This document shows positions 8,199 to 17,314 of a stretch of 64,000 nucleotides of DNA, one piece after another; within the stretch, counting starts at the first letter, position 1, and each line of letters opens with the position of its first letter. The notes beneath the pieces were generated by a model that saw nothing but the letters and a program-made list of their open reading frames with translations, was not told where the DNA came from and did no database searches. A program made the translations under genes and the position numbers. Source of the stretch: Leifsonia tongyongensis (lineage in GTDB: Bacteria > Actinomycetota > Actinomycetes > Actinomycetales > Microbacteriaceae); the NCBI RefSeq assembly GCF_010686705.1, contig NZ_JAAGWY010000002.1:954001-1018000 (forward strand), given 5' to 3'.

Positions 8199-11100
8199 CT
8201 ACGAGGCCTGCTCCTGCGCGACCCGCTGCCCGACCACCGCGGAGACGCCGTCCTGTCGCATCGAGACGCCGTAGAGCGCATCCGCGATCTCCATCGTGCG
8301 CTTCTGGTGGGTGATCACGATGAGCTGGCTGGACTGCCGGAGATCCTCGAAGATCGTCAGCAGCCTGCCCAGGTTGGCATCGTCGAGGGCGGCCTCGACC
8401 TCGTCCATGATGTAGAACGGGCTGGGGCGGGCCTTGAAGATCGCGATCAGCAGGGCGACAGCGGCGAGCGACCGCTCACCGCCCGAGAGGAGCGAGAGCC
8501 GCTCGATCTTCTTGCCGGCCGGGCGCACCGAGACCTCGATGCCGGTCGTGAGCATATTGTCCGGATCCGTGAGCTGGATGCTCCCCGACCCGCCCGGGAA
8601 GAGGATGGGGAACACCTCGCCGAACGCCGCCTTCGTGTCCTCGAACGCGCTCTGGAAGATCGACTGCATCTTCTCGTCGATCTCCTCGATGATCGTGAGG
8701 AGATCGCGACGGGTGTTCGTCAGGTCGGTCAGCTGTTCGGTCAGGAACTTGTGGCGCTGCTCGAGGGAAGCGAACTCCTCGAGCGCGAGCGGGTTGACGC
8801 GTCCGAGCTGCGCGAGTTTGCGTTCCGCCTGGGCGAGGCGCTTCTGCTGCTGCTCCCGGTCGAATGCAGTCGTATCCGATTCCGCGCTGGAGCTCAGAGA
8901 ATCGCCTTGCGATTCCGCGACGCCAGCGCCGAGCGAGCTGCGCTCGCGAGGATTAGTCCCATCCACCGGCACCGGGACCTCGGGACCGTACTCCGCAACG
9001 AGCACGTCCTCCACCAGTCCCAGTTCGCTGCCCGCGCGCTCGAGCAGGCTCGACAGGTGCAGTTTCTTCTCGTAGATCTGCAGTTCGAGGCCGTGGACGT
9101 TCTCGGTGATCGCCTGCAGGCGCTCCCGGAGCGCACTTTCGTCGCGGCGCAGCACCGCGAGCTCCTCGTTCTGGCTGGCGCGCCGGGCCTCCGCGGCGGC
9201 CAGCTCCACCCGCGCCTGCGCAACCGAACGGTCCACCGAGTCGAGCACCGCAGGCAGGGCCTCGAGCACCCGGGTCGCTGCATCGACCTGACGCCTGCGG
9301 ATGACCGCACGCCGGGCCGCCTCTTCCGCCGCCGCGCGTTCGGCCTCCAGCTGACGGGCGAGCGCCTCGCCCCTCGCCTGCTCGGCACGAACGCGCTCTT
9401 TGGCCGTCTCCACGCCGAGCCGCGACTCGACCTCCGCGTCACGTGCGGCTTCGAGCTCCGCGTACAGGGCGTCGCGGGCGCTCACATCGAGGATCGGACG
9501 TGGGCGGGCGCGGGCCGTCTCGAGCTCGGCCTTCGCCTTGTCGGACGCCGCCTCCGCATCCGCGACCCGTTCGTCAGCGAGCCCGAGCGCGATGCCCAGG
9601 CGGTCGAACTCGGCCTGGGAGGCCTCCAGCTGCACTTTCAGCCGGTTCAGCTGCTCGGTCTGGGCGGCGAGCTGCGAGTCGAACGCGCGCAGCGCGGCCA
9701 GTGCCGCCGCCGACTGCTCCTTCGCCACCTGCAGGACGCCGCGCTGCTCGGCCAGGGCGAACTTCGCCCGGTCGATCAGCGACGTCACCTCGCCGAGGCG
9801 CTCCTGAGCAGCGTCACGGTCGGCGATGAGCTCGATCCGGCTCTGTTTCGCGCCAGAACCACCGCGGAGAACGAAATCGGTGAGCACGTCGCCGGCGCGC
9901 GTGATGATCGTCACCGGCGCACCCAGCTTGCGCTTCGCGAACGCGGCAGAAGCGGCACGTGCGGCGTCGAGGTCGTCGGCGATGGCGGTGAACGACAGCA
10001 CACCGAGCACGCCCCCGGGCGCGTCGACCACGGAACGCGCGGGCACGACGCCGTCGATCCCGGTCAGGTCGACCTCCGGCGGCGTCGCCTGGGCGATGAT
10101 CACCTCCACGCGCCCGAGGTCGTCGGCGGATGCGTGCGCGACCGCCTCGAAGGCAGCGTCGCGGTCTTCGGCGAGCACGGCATCCGCCAGCGAACCGAGA
10201 GCGGCAGCGACAGCGGCCTCGAAACCGGGATGCACGCGGATGTGCTCGGCCACGAGACCGCACACTCCCGCCAGGCGCGCGTCGACGAGAGCGGCGGAGC
10301 CGTCCTTCTGGTTCAGCGCGAGCGAGAGGGCACCGGTGCGGGCGGCGAGGGCATCGCGCTCCCGCTCGAGGACGTGGAGTTCCTCACGGAGCCGCTCGAT
10401 CTCGCCCTCGGCCTCGAACACATCGGCCTGCGCGAGCTCATAGGCCTCGTCGAGGTTGCCTTCGCTCCCATCCGAGATCGCCGCCTCCGACTCGCGCGCG
10501 GCGAACTCCGCCCGAGCCTTCTCCTTGCGTTCGGTGGCAGCGTCGAGGGCGTTCTGCTGGCGGAGCACTTCGCCGCGCACCGCAGCCAGGCGCGACGCAG
10601 CGGCGTCGGCCTGGCCCGTGAGCTTTGTGATCTCGAGGTCGTGGCGCGACACCAGCGCGCTCTGGGCAGCGATCTCCTCATCGACCGAGTCGAGGCTCGA
10701 CCGGGCGGAGCGCGTCTTCGCCTGCGCCGCGACCCAGGCGGCCTCGGCCTCGGTGACCACCGTCCGCAGTCGGTCGACCTCCTGCCGCGTGTCCTCGACC
10801 ATCTGCGGGCTGACACCCGGCGTCGCATCCTGTGCCTCGGCCTGAGAACCGAGCAACGCAAGGCGCTGGTTCGCCATCGTGTAGAGGTTGCGGAGGCGCT
10901 CTTGCACCGATTCGAGACCGAAGGCGACGCGGCGCGCCACATCGACCTCGTCGCCCACCTGGGCCTGCTCCAGACGGGCGACCCGCAACTGTTTCTGCTC
11001 CAGCTGCTCCTGCAGCACGATCCGTTCGCTGTGCCGTTCGCTCTCCGTGCGGCCGTGCGCGTCGAGGGCGGTGCGCAGGGTGACGACCTCGTCGGCGAGG

Positions 11101-11786
11101 AGCCGGGCGCGTGCATCCCGGACGATCGCTGCGATCGACTGGGCCTCACGGGCGATCTCCGCCTGGTGCCCGAGAGGTTTGAGCTGGCGACGGATCTCGC
11201 CGGCCAGATCGCTGAGTCTCGTCAGGTTGGCCTGCATGGCCTCGAGCTTGCGCAGCGTCTTCTCTTTGCGCCTGCGGTGCTTGAGGATGCCGGCCGCCTC
11301 CTCGATGAAACCCCGCCGGTCTTCGGGGCTCGCATGCAGCACCGCGTCGAGCTGGCCCTGTCCGACGATGACGTGCATCTCACGGCCGAGCCCCGAGTCG
11401 CTCAGGAGCTCCTGGACGTCGAGCAGCCGGCAGGTCTGGCCGTTGATCGCGTACTCGCTGCCGCCGTTGCGGAACAGCGTGCGCGAGATCGTGACCTCCG
11501 AGTACTCGATCGGGAGCGCGCCGTCCGAGTTGTCGATGGTCAGGGTGACCTCGGCCCGGCCGAGCGGCCCACGGGTCGAGGTTCCCGCGAAGATGACGTC
11601 CTCCATCTTGCCGCCGCGGAGGGTCTTCGCCCCCTGCTCCCCCATCACCCAGGCGAGGGCGTCGACGACGTTGGACTTGCCCGACCCGTTGGGGCCGACC
11701 ACGCAGGTCACCCCGGTCTCGAAGGCGAACGTCGTCGGCTGTGCGAACGACTTGAACCCTTTGAGCGTCAGGCTCTTCAGATACAC
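8199..11786 (-). CDS. smc: Chromosome segregation ATPase SMC
   Basis: Condensin-type ATPase of 1195 residues. Walker A VGPNGSGKSNVVDAL is near residue 31, coiled coils flank a hinge at about residues 510-650, and the C-terminal head has LSGGERSL and IMDEVEAALDDAN. It dimerises and acts with ScpA and ScpB. Between about residues 943 and 968, in the C-terminal coiled coil before the QLGRVNPLALEEF motif, an in-frame stretch rich in Ser, Gly and Ala is encoded by a copy of the 67-bp palindromic element described separately. Confidence 0.98.
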   Translation of the reverse strand: MYLKSLTLKGFKSFAQPTTFAFETGVTCVVGPNGSGKSNVVDALAWVMGEQGAKTLRGGKMEDVIFAGTSTRGPLGRAEVTLTIDNSDGALPIEYSEVTISRTLFRNGGSEYAINGQTCRLLDVQELLSDSGLGREMHVIVGQGQLDAVLHASPEDRRGFIEEAAGILKHRRRKEKTLRKLEAMQANLTRLSDLAGEIRRQLKPLGHQAEIAREAQSIAAIVRDARARLLADEVVTLRTALDAHGRTESERHSERIVLQEQLEQKQLRVARLEQAQVGDEVDVARRVAFGLESVQERLRNLYTMANQRLALLGSQAEAQDATPGVSPQMVEDTRQEVDRLRTVVTEAEAAWVAAQAKTRSARSSLDSVDEEIAAQSALVSRHDLEITKLTGQADAAASRLAAVRGEVLRQQNALDAATERKEKARAEFAARESEAAISDGSEGNLDEAYELAQADVFEAEGEIERLREELHVLERERDALAARTGALSLALNQKDGSAALVDARLAGVCGLVAEHIRVHPGFEAAVAAALGSLADAVLAEDRDAAFEAVAHASADDLGRVEVIIAQATPPEVDLTGIDGVVPARSVVDAPGGVLGVLSFTAIADDLDAARAASAAFAKRKLGAPVTIITRAGDVLTDFVLRGGSGAKQSRIELIADRDAAQERLGEVTSLIDRAKFALAEQRGVLQVAKEQSAAALAALRAFDSQLAAQTEQLNRLKVQLEASQAEFDRLGIALGLADERVADAEAASDKAKAELETARARPRPILDVSARDALYAELEAARDAEVESRLGVETAKERVRAEQARGEALARQLEAERAAAEEAARRAVIRRRQVDAATRVLEALPAVLDSVDRSVAQARVELAAAEARRASQNEELAVLRRDESALRERLQAITENVHGLELQIYEKKLHLSSLLERAGSELGLVEDVLVAEYGPEVPVPVDGTNPRERSSLGAGVAESQGDSLSSSAESDTTAFDREQQQKRLAQAERKLAQLGRVNPLALEEFASLEQRHKFLTEQLTDLTNTRRDLLTIIEEIDEKMQSIFQSAFEDTKAAFGEVFPILFPGGSGSIQLTDPDNMLTTGIEVSVRPAGKKIERLSLLSGGERSLAAVALLIAIFKARPSPFYIMDEVEAALDDANLGRLLTIFEDLRQSSQLIVITHQKRTMEIADALYGVSMRQDGVSAVVGQRVAQEQAS
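8884..8950 (+). repeat. 67-bp palindromic element, copy inside smc
   Basis: The main hairpin lies at 8884-8929: outer arms GCGCTGG and CCAGCGC, inner arms GAATCGC and GCGATTC around loop CTT. A second hairpin, CGAGCGAG with CTCGCGAG around CTGCG, follows at 8930-8950 and pairs in its inner five positions. The same 67-bp arrangement occurs at 26091-26157 and, inverted, at 36220-36286. Here it is translated in-frame within smc, from the strand opposite to the element's defined orientation. Confidence 0.9.
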
Positions 11787-11873
11787 CTGCCGCCCTTTCG
11801 TCGTTCGTGCCGATGCCTTGCACTAAAGTACCCGACCGCCGCACCGACGCCGCGCAGCCCACGCGCCCGAACG

Positions 11874-11938
11874 CTCGCGAGCACAGGGTTTTTCCGTTTG
11901 TCAGACGGCCATAACGTGAAAAACTCTGTGCTCGCGAG
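11874..11938. terminator. 65-bp near-perfect hairpin between livF and smc
   Basis: Outer arms CTCGCGAGCACAG (11874-11886) and CTGTGCTCGCGAG (11926-11938) are perfect over 13 bp. Inner arms GTTTTTCCGTT and AACGTGAAAAAC extend the stem with one bulge; the loop is about 14 nt. It begins just after the livF stop codon on the minus strand and probably ends the liv transcript or separates it from smc. Its length and symmetry are greater than a terminator needs, so it may be a dispersed repeat. Confidence 0.55.
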
Positions 11939-11945
11939 TTTGGCG

Positions 11946-12659
11946 TCAGCCGACTCCCAAATACGCCTCTTTGATCGCGGGGTTCGCCAGGAGCTCCTTG
12001 CCGGTGCCCGAGTGCGTGATCGAACCCGTCTCGAGCACGAAGCCGCGGTTGGCCCGGGCGAGCGCTTGGTTGGCGTTCTGCTCGACCAACAGGATGGTGG
12101 TGCCCTGCTGGTTGATCTCCGTGATGATCGAGAAGATCTGCTTGATGAACTGCGGTGCGAGCCCCATGGACGGCTCGTCGAGCAGCAGCAACCGCGGGGC
12201 CGACATCAGAGCGCGGCCGATGGCGAGCATCTGCTGTTCGCCGCCTGACATCGTGCCGCCGACCTGCGTGCGCCGCTCTGCGAGCCTCGGGAACAACGCG
12301 AACACCCGGTCGAAGTCCGCCTGCATGCCGCTCCGGTCCTTACGGCCGAACGCACCCATGTCGAGGTTCTCCATGACCGTCATGCCCGGGAAGATCCCGC
12401 GCCCTTCGGGTGCCTGCGAGATTCCCCGGACGACGCGGATGTGCGCCTTCATCTTCGTGATGTCCTCGCCGTCGAACATCAGGCTACCCTTCGACGGGTT
12501 CAGGATGCCCGAGATGGTCTTCATCGTCGTGGACTTGCCGGCGCCGTTCGCACCGATGAGGCTCACGATCTCGCCCTGGTCGACCGAGAAGGACATGTCG
12601 TGGATGGCCTCGATGCGCCCGTACGCGACGCTCACGTTCTTCAGTTCAAGCAACGTCAT
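11946..12659 (-). CDS. livF: Branched-chain amino acid ABC transporter, ATP-binding protein LivF
   Basis: The second ATPase of the HAAT-family importer, 237 residues. Walker A is GANGAGKST (about residue 36), the signature is MSGGEQQ, and Walker B is LLLLDEPSMGLAP followed by the switch histidine-equivalent region LLVEQN typical of LivF. Its start overlaps the end of livG by 14 bp. Last gene of the livKHMGF cluster. Confidence 0.95.
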   Translation of the reverse strand: MTLLELKNVSVAYGRIEAIHDMSFSVDQGEIVSLIGANGAGKSTTMKTISGILNPSKGSLMFDGEDITKMKAHIRVVRGISQAPEGRGIFPGMTVMENLDMGAFGRKDRSGMQADFDRVFALFPRLAERRTQVGGTMSGGEQQMLAIGRALMSAPRLLLLDEPSMGLAPQFIKQIFSIITEINQQGTTILLVEQNANQALARANRGFVLETGSITHSGTGKELLANPAIKEAYLGVG

Positions 12660-13545
12660 CTTCAGGCTCTCCGAGGTAGGCGGCGATCACACGCGGGTCG
12701 TTGCGGATTTCGACAGGGATGTCGTCGGCCAGCTTGCGACCGAATTCGAGCACCACGATGCGGTCGGTGACACCCATCACCAGCCGCATGTCGTGTTCGA
12801 TCAGCAGCACGGTGTACCCATCGGCACGGATGGTGCGGATGAGCTCCATCAGGTCCTCTTTTTCGGCCGGGTTGAATCCTGCGGCCGGCTCGTCGAGGCA
12901 GAGCACCTTCGGGTCGGTCGCGAGCGCGCGGGCGATTTCGAGGCGTCTCTGGTAGCCGTAGGGCAGCTGGCGGGATGCGGTGTTCGCCAGGTCGGCGATC
13001 CCCACGAACTCGAGCAGCGCCATCCCGCGTTCGATCGCGGTCTTCTCCTCCCGTGTGTGCCGCGGCAGCCGAAGGAGCGCGCCGGGCACACTCGTGCGGT
13101 GCCGGGCGTCAAGACCGACGACCACGTTCTCGAGCGCACTCATCTCGCCGAAGAGGCGGATGTTCTGGAAGGTGCGCGCGAGACCGAGCCGCGTGATCTG
13201 GTGCTGCTTCTGTCCTTTGATCGATCGTCCTTCGAGCAGCACGTCACCGCTCGTGGGCTTGTACACCCCGGTCATCGCATTGAAGCAGGTCGTCTTACCT
13301 GCGCCGTTCGGTCCGATCAGCCCCAGGATCTCGCCGCGCTTGATGTCGAACGTCACATCGTCGAGGGCGAGCAGGCCACCGAACTTCACGGTCAGGTTCT
13401 TCACCTCGACGAGCTTGTCGCCCACCTCCACCGCGATCTCGCGGTCGGGTGCGGCCGCTTCGGCGACCTCGAGGTCGACGTTGAGCTCTGCGAGCTCGGT
13501 GGGGTCGGCACCGGCCTCGGTCAGGTTGTCGGCGTCTTCGGTCAT
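12646..13545 (-). CDS. livG: Branched-chain amino acid ABC transporter, ATP-binding protein LivG
   Basis: ATPase of 299 residues starting at the ATG at 13545, where it overlaps the livM stop by 4 bp. An acidic N-terminal extension of about 45 residues precedes the ABC domain. Walker A is GPNGAGKTT and the LivG hallmarks [26 protein letters not shown] and [11 protein letters not shown] are all present. The reading frame extends further upstream, but that part is a shadow of livM. Confidence 0.95.
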   Translation of the reverse strand: MTEDADNLTEAGADPTELAELNVDLEVAEAAAPDREIAVEVGDKLVEVKNLTVKFGGLLALDDVTFDIKRGEILGLIGPNGAGKTTCFNAMTGVYKPTSGDVLLEGRSIKGQKQHQITRLGLARTFQNIRLFGEMSALENVVVGLDARHRTSVPGALLRLPRHTREEKTAIERGMALLEFVGIADLANTASRQLPYGYQRRLEIARALATDPKVLCLDEPAAGFNPAEKEDLMELIRTIRADGYTVLLIEHDMRLVMGVTDRIVVLEFGRKLADDIPVEIRNDPRVIAAYLGEPEDDVA

Positions 13546-14741
13546 GCCACGCCTCCCTTCGTCGGATCGCCCGTCGGTCGTGGCTTCGGCCCGGTCGTAG
13601 ACGGTTTCGCTTTCAGGTACTCCATCGCGTGCCGTCCGTAGGCCAGCAGCCTCTGCTTGGCCGGGATCAGGCCCTTCGACCGGAAGATCATGAGCAGCAC
13701 GAGCGCGACACCGAAGATGAGGTATTTGTAGTCGGCGATGGCGGTGAAACGCAGCGGGATGTACGCCACGATCGCACCACCGAGGATGGCGCCGACCTTG
13801 TTGCCGGAGCCACCGAGCACGACGGCCGCAAGGAACAGGATCGACGTCTGCACGTCGAACTTCTGGTTGTTGACGAACCCGACCTGCCCCGCGAACAGCG
13901 CGCCGGAGAGACCGCCGACGGATGCACCGATCGCGAACGCCCACACCTTGTACTTGAAGGTGGGAACACCCATGATCTCTGCGGCGTCCTCGTCTTCGCG
14001 GATGGCGATCCACGCTCGTCCGACGCGGCTCCGTTCGAGGTTGCCCACGAGCAGCAGCACGATGATGATGACCACCAGCGTGAGCCAGTACCAGGGCACA
14101 CCGTTCGAGTTCGAGAAGATCGGGACGCCGTTGGCGTCGGTGCCCGGCGGGTGGCCGACGTTCTGGAAGCCGACCTGCCCCTTCATCGCCGGGATGATCG
14201 TGGCGAGGATGCGCACGATCTCTCCGAACCCGAGGGTGACGATCGCGAGATAGTCACCGCGCAGGCGGAGTGTCGGCACGCCCAGGATCACCCCGAAGGT
14301 CATCGTCACGGCCATTGCGACCGGGATGGTCCACAGGTACGGGATGTGCGTGAACGGCGAGTCCGGGCTGGTCAGCATCGCGGCCGTGTACGACCCGACC
14401 GCGAAGAACGCGACATACCCCAGGTCGAGCAGTCCGGCGTAGCCGACGACCACGTTCAGGCCCACGGCGATGAGGGCGTAGACCGCCATCGCGAAGCAGG
14501 CGAGGGGCCAGTCGTTGCCGGGCTCCGTCGTGAGGGGGAAGAAGTTCAGGTACGGCAGTGCGAACGCGATGGCCACCACGATGAGCATCCAGAGCCACTG
14601 GACGGCACGGGGCAGCCCGTTCCACCGATCGCGCAGCGGCTGGAAGAACCCGCCCCGCTTCTTCGGCGCGGCCTCGATGTTGTCGACAGCCTGTTCGGTG
14701 CGAGCGTCGGGCAGGACGCGAGGCCCGTCGTTGGTGCTCAT
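13542..14741 (-). CDS. livM: Branched-chain amino acid ABC transporter permease LivM
   Basis: A 399-residue membrane permease with about nine or ten hydrophobic segments. A hydrophilic N-terminal extension of about 50 residues precedes the first helix ([19 protein letters not shown]). [20 protein letters not shown] is the conserved LivM motif. The ATG at 14741 overlaps the stop of livH (ATGA). The C-terminal tail is basic and proline-rich. Confidence 0.94.
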   Translation of the reverse strand: MSTNDGPRVLPDARTEQAVDNIEAAPKKRGGFFQPLRDRWNGLPRAVQWLWMLIVVAIAFALPYLNFFPLTTEPGNDWPLACFAMAVYALIAVGLNVVVGYAGLLDLGYVAFFAVGSYTAAMLTSPDSPFTHIPYLWTIPVAMAVTMTFGVILGVPTLRLRGDYLAIVTLGFGEIVRILATIIPAMKGQVGFQNVGHPPGTDANGVPIFSNSNGVPWYWLTLVVIIIVLLLVGNLERSRVGRAWIAIREDEDAAEIMGVPTFKYKVWAFAIGASVGGLSGALFAGQVGFVNNQKFDVQTSILFLAAVVLGGSGNKVGAILGGAIVAYIPLRFTAIADYKYLIFGVALVLLMIFRSKGLIPAKQRLLAYGRHAMEYLKAKPSTTGPKPRPTGDPTKGGVA

Positions 14742-15745
14742 GCTCTGCTCCTTCCCAGTGACGTTCCGAGGATTCCGGTGGGTTTGATGAGCAGCACGAG
14801 GACCAGGACGACGAACGCGACGACATCGGTCCACTGGGAGTCGCCGAGCAGGATCTGCCCGTAGTTGCCGATCACGCCGAGGAGCAGGCCGCCGAGCAGC
14901 GCGCCCCTCACATTGCCGATTCCGCCGAGGACGGCAGCCGCGAACGCCTTGACCCCGAGGATGAAGCCACCGTTGTAGATCACGCCCGACGGCACCAGCA
15001 TCACGTAGAAGAGCGCAGCGGCACCGGCGAGCAGGCCGCCGACGACGAACGTGATCACGATGATGCGCTCTTTGTTCACGCCCATGAGGGTCGCCGTGTC
15101 CGGATCCTGTGCAACGGCACGGATGCCGCGGCCGGTGCGGGTGCGGCGGATGAACATGTCGGTGAGGACCATGAGAATCACCGCCGCGATCACGATGATG
15201 AGCGACTGAATGTAGATGGTGGTGTTGAAGACGTCGAACACGGGAATCGCCCGGAACATCGTCACCGCAGGCTCGGCGTTCGCGCCGCGCACGAGGAAGA
15301 TCGTGTACTGGATCGCGAACGACGCGCCGATGGCCGTGATGAGGAACGCGAGCCGTGGCGCATTGCGTTTTCGGAGCGGTCGGTAGGCCACGCGTTCGAG
15401 CAGGAAGGCGGCGGCCGCGGAGGCCAGCATGCCGACGATGAGGGCGAGAAGGAGGTCTCCCACGATCGCCGGAACCGAGAGGTTGGGCGCTGAGGGACCG
15501 AAGCCCAGCGTGGTCAGGGTGATCACGACGCCGTAGGCGCCGATGATGAAGACCTCGGAGTGGGCGAAGTTGATGAGGTTCAGCACGCCGTAGACGAGCG
15601 TATAGCCGACGGCGATGAGGCCGTAGATCGCCCCGAAAGTGAGACCGTCGAAGGTCGCACTCCAGAAATTCTGTACCAGGGCGGTGACATCGAAATTGAT
15701 CCACGAGTTGTCGAGGACCGGGTGGAGAATCAGTGCTTCGAGCAT
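14738..15745 (-). CDS. livH: Branched-chain amino acid ABC transporter permease LivH
   Basis: A 335-residue permease with about eight membrane segments and the LivH signature LINFAHSEVFIIGAYG. It also carries VAQDPDTATLMGVN, the cytoplasmic loop that contacts the ATPases. It starts 119 bp downstream of livK, with a strong hairpin in the gap, and is coupled to livM by ATGA overlap. Confidence 0.95.
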   Translation of the reverse strand: MLEALILHPVLDNSWINFDVTALVQNFWSATFDGLTFGAIYGLIAVGYTLVYGVLNLINFAHSEVFIIGAYGVVITLTTLGFGPSAPNLSVPAIVGDLLLALIVGMLASAAAAFLLERVAYRPLRKRNAPRLAFLITAIGASFAIQYTIFLVRGANAEPAVTMFRAIPVFDVFNTTIYIQSLIIVIAAVILMVLTDMFIRRTRTGRGIRAVAQDPDTATLMGVNKERIIVITFVVGGLLAGAAALFYVMLVPSGVIYNGGFILGVKAFAAAVLGGIGNVRGALLGGLLLGVIGNYGQILLGDSQWTDVVAFVVLVLVLLIKPTGILGTSLGRSRA

Positions 15746-15806
15746 TCAGGCATCCAGATCTAGATGACACGGATCGACTTTGATCCGAGTGGATAGCGGC
15801 CGGGGT

Positions 15807-15858
15807 GTGATGAGGATGCCGCGGGCTGCGACGGGCGCGCCCGCGGCATCCTCATCAC
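15807..15858 (-). promoter_or_regulatory. 19-bp perfect hairpin between livK and livH
   Basis: Arms GTGATGAGGATGCCGCGGG (15807-15825) and its exact complement at 15840-15858 enclose a 14-nt loop. In the minus-strand transcript it lies 6 nt after the livK stop. No T-run follows, so it looks more like an mRNA-stabilising or attenuating hairpin. Such structures let the binding protein be made in excess over the permeases, as known for malE. Confidence 0.7.
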
Positions 15859-15864
15859 TGATGG

Positions 15865-17091
15865 CTATCCGATGGTACCGATCGGGACGATCTTGCCGTT
15901 GTCCACTTTGTAGCCGTAGACGGTCGGCGCCTGCAGTTCACCGGTGGAGTCCCACTTGTAGTGCTTGCTCAGGCCGTCCTTGTCGTAGGACTTGACGAAG
16001 CCGAGCAGGTCGGCACGAGTGGTCTTGCCCTGGTCGATGCCCGACAGCAGCACAGTCGCCGCGTCGTAGCCTTCGATCGAGTAGGTTCCGGGCTCAGCGC
16101 TGAATGCCGTCTTGTACGCCTTCTCGAAGTCCGGGATCAGCTCTCCGGGGATGCAGGGGCAGGTGAAGTAGGCGTTGCCCGAGGCATCGCCGGCCAGCTT
16201 GATGAACTGGTCGTCCTTCACACCGTCAGGGCCGACGAACGTGCCCGTGTAGCCCTTGTTGACCAGCTGCTGGTCGAACGGAGCGCCCTCGGCGTAGTAG
16301 CCCGAGTAGTACACCGCGTCAGGCTTCGCGTTGATGATCTTGGAGATCACTGCCGAGAAGTCCTTCTGGCCGGTCGTCACCTTGTCGGTGCCGATGAGTG
16401 CGCTGCCCAGGGCCGAGGAGGTGGTTCCCGCCAGACCGATTCCGTAGTCGGAGTCGTCCTGGACCAGGTAGACCTTCTTGGCCTTCAGCTTGTCGGTGAG
16501 GAACTTCGCCGCTGCCGGACCCTGCACTGCGTCATTGCCGAGACCGCGGAAGAAGGTCGTCCAGCCGTTCTTCGTCAGGCCGGGGTTGGTCGCCGATGGC
16601 GTGATGTGCACCAGACCCTGCTGCTGGAAGATGTTGCCGGTCGCCTTCGACTCACCCGAGAACGGGAGACCGACGACGCCGATGATGTCCTTCTCGTTGA
16701 CCGCCTGGGTCACCGGTCCGGTCGCCTTGTTCGGGTCGCCTTCCGTGTCGAACTTCTTGAATGCGACCTTGCATCCGGAGTTCGCCTGGTTGTGCTGGTC
16801 GATTGCGAGCTGCACACCGTTGTAGATGTTGACACCGAGCTGTGCGTTCGGACCAGTCTCAGCACCGATGTAGCCGATGGTCAGGCCACTCGGGCAGGTC
16901 GCCTTGCCGTCACCAGCCGGCAGGACAGCGCCCGCCGGGGTGGAGATGGAGGTGATCGCCGGAATGTTGACCTTCCCGCTGCCGCTGGTGCTTGTCGATC
17001 CCCCGGTCGATGCCTGGTTGGCACAACCTGCGAGGAAGAGGGCGACCGACGCTGCGACGGCCATTCCCACTAGTGCTTTCTTTCGTAACAT
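15865..17091 (-). CDS. livK: Branched-chain amino acid ABC transporter substrate-binding lipoprotein LivK
   Basis: A 408-residue exported binding protein starting at the ATG at 17091. The signal peptide ends in lipobox LAGC with Cys23 as the predicted lipid anchor, then a Ser/Thr/Gly linker. The Leu/Ile/Val-binding fold is shown by GYIGAETGPNAQLGVNIYNGVQLAID and VYLVQDDSDYGIGLA. First gene of the liv cluster. The 223-bp gap upstream, shared with a divergent gene, should hold both promoters; a 10-bp stem ATCTG/CGTGT with ACACG/CAGAT lies at 17185-17211. Confidence 0.95.
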   Translation of the reverse strand: MLRKKALVGMAVAASVALFLAGCANQASTGGSTSTSGSGKVNIPAITSISTPAGAVLPAGDGKATCPSGLTIGYIGAETGPNAQLGVNIYNGVQLAIDQHNQANSGCKVAFKKFDTEGDPNKATGPVTQAVNEKDIIGVVGLPFSGESKATGNIFQQQGLVHITPSATNPGLTKNGWTTFFRGLGNDAVQGPAAAKFLTDKLKAKKVYLVQDDSDYGIGLAGTTSSALGSALIGTDKVTTGQKDFSAVISKIINAKPDAVYYSGYYAEGAPFDQQLVNKGYTGTFVGPDGVKDDQFIKLAGDASGNAYFTCPCIPGELIPDFEKAYKTAFSAEPGTYSIEGYDAATVLLSGIDQGKTTRADLLGFVKSYDKDGLSKHYKWDSTGELQAPTVYGYKVDNGKIVPIGTIG

Positions 17092-17314
17092 GTGATTCTG
17101 CCTCTCGACGTGAATCCGTAATGAGACCACGAGCTTGCGGCCTCGCCCACGAATATGTGCCCTGAGCCTACAAGGATTGCGGGCATCTGCATCGTGTTTC
17201 CACACGCAGATTTACACGATCGAAACCAAACCGATAGAGGCCTTTTGCCCGCGTATGCAAGGCGATATGCTGATCGGCTCGGCACACACGCGCCGGCGCG
17301 TGAGGAGGTCGCAC

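Noticed and set aside
8307-12248. A 1313-codon open frame on the plus strand opposite smc
   Set aside because: It is the GC-rich antisense shadow of smc (and livF). The composition is Arg/Glu/Leu/Asp-rich without any domain, while the minus strand has a complete SMC.
17135-17314. Upstream extension of the double-GNAT protein by 60 residues
   Set aside because: The extension covers the shared promoter region with livK, is Cys/Arg-rich and lacks a ribosome-binding site, whereas the GTG at 17315 has GAGGAGG at good spacing.
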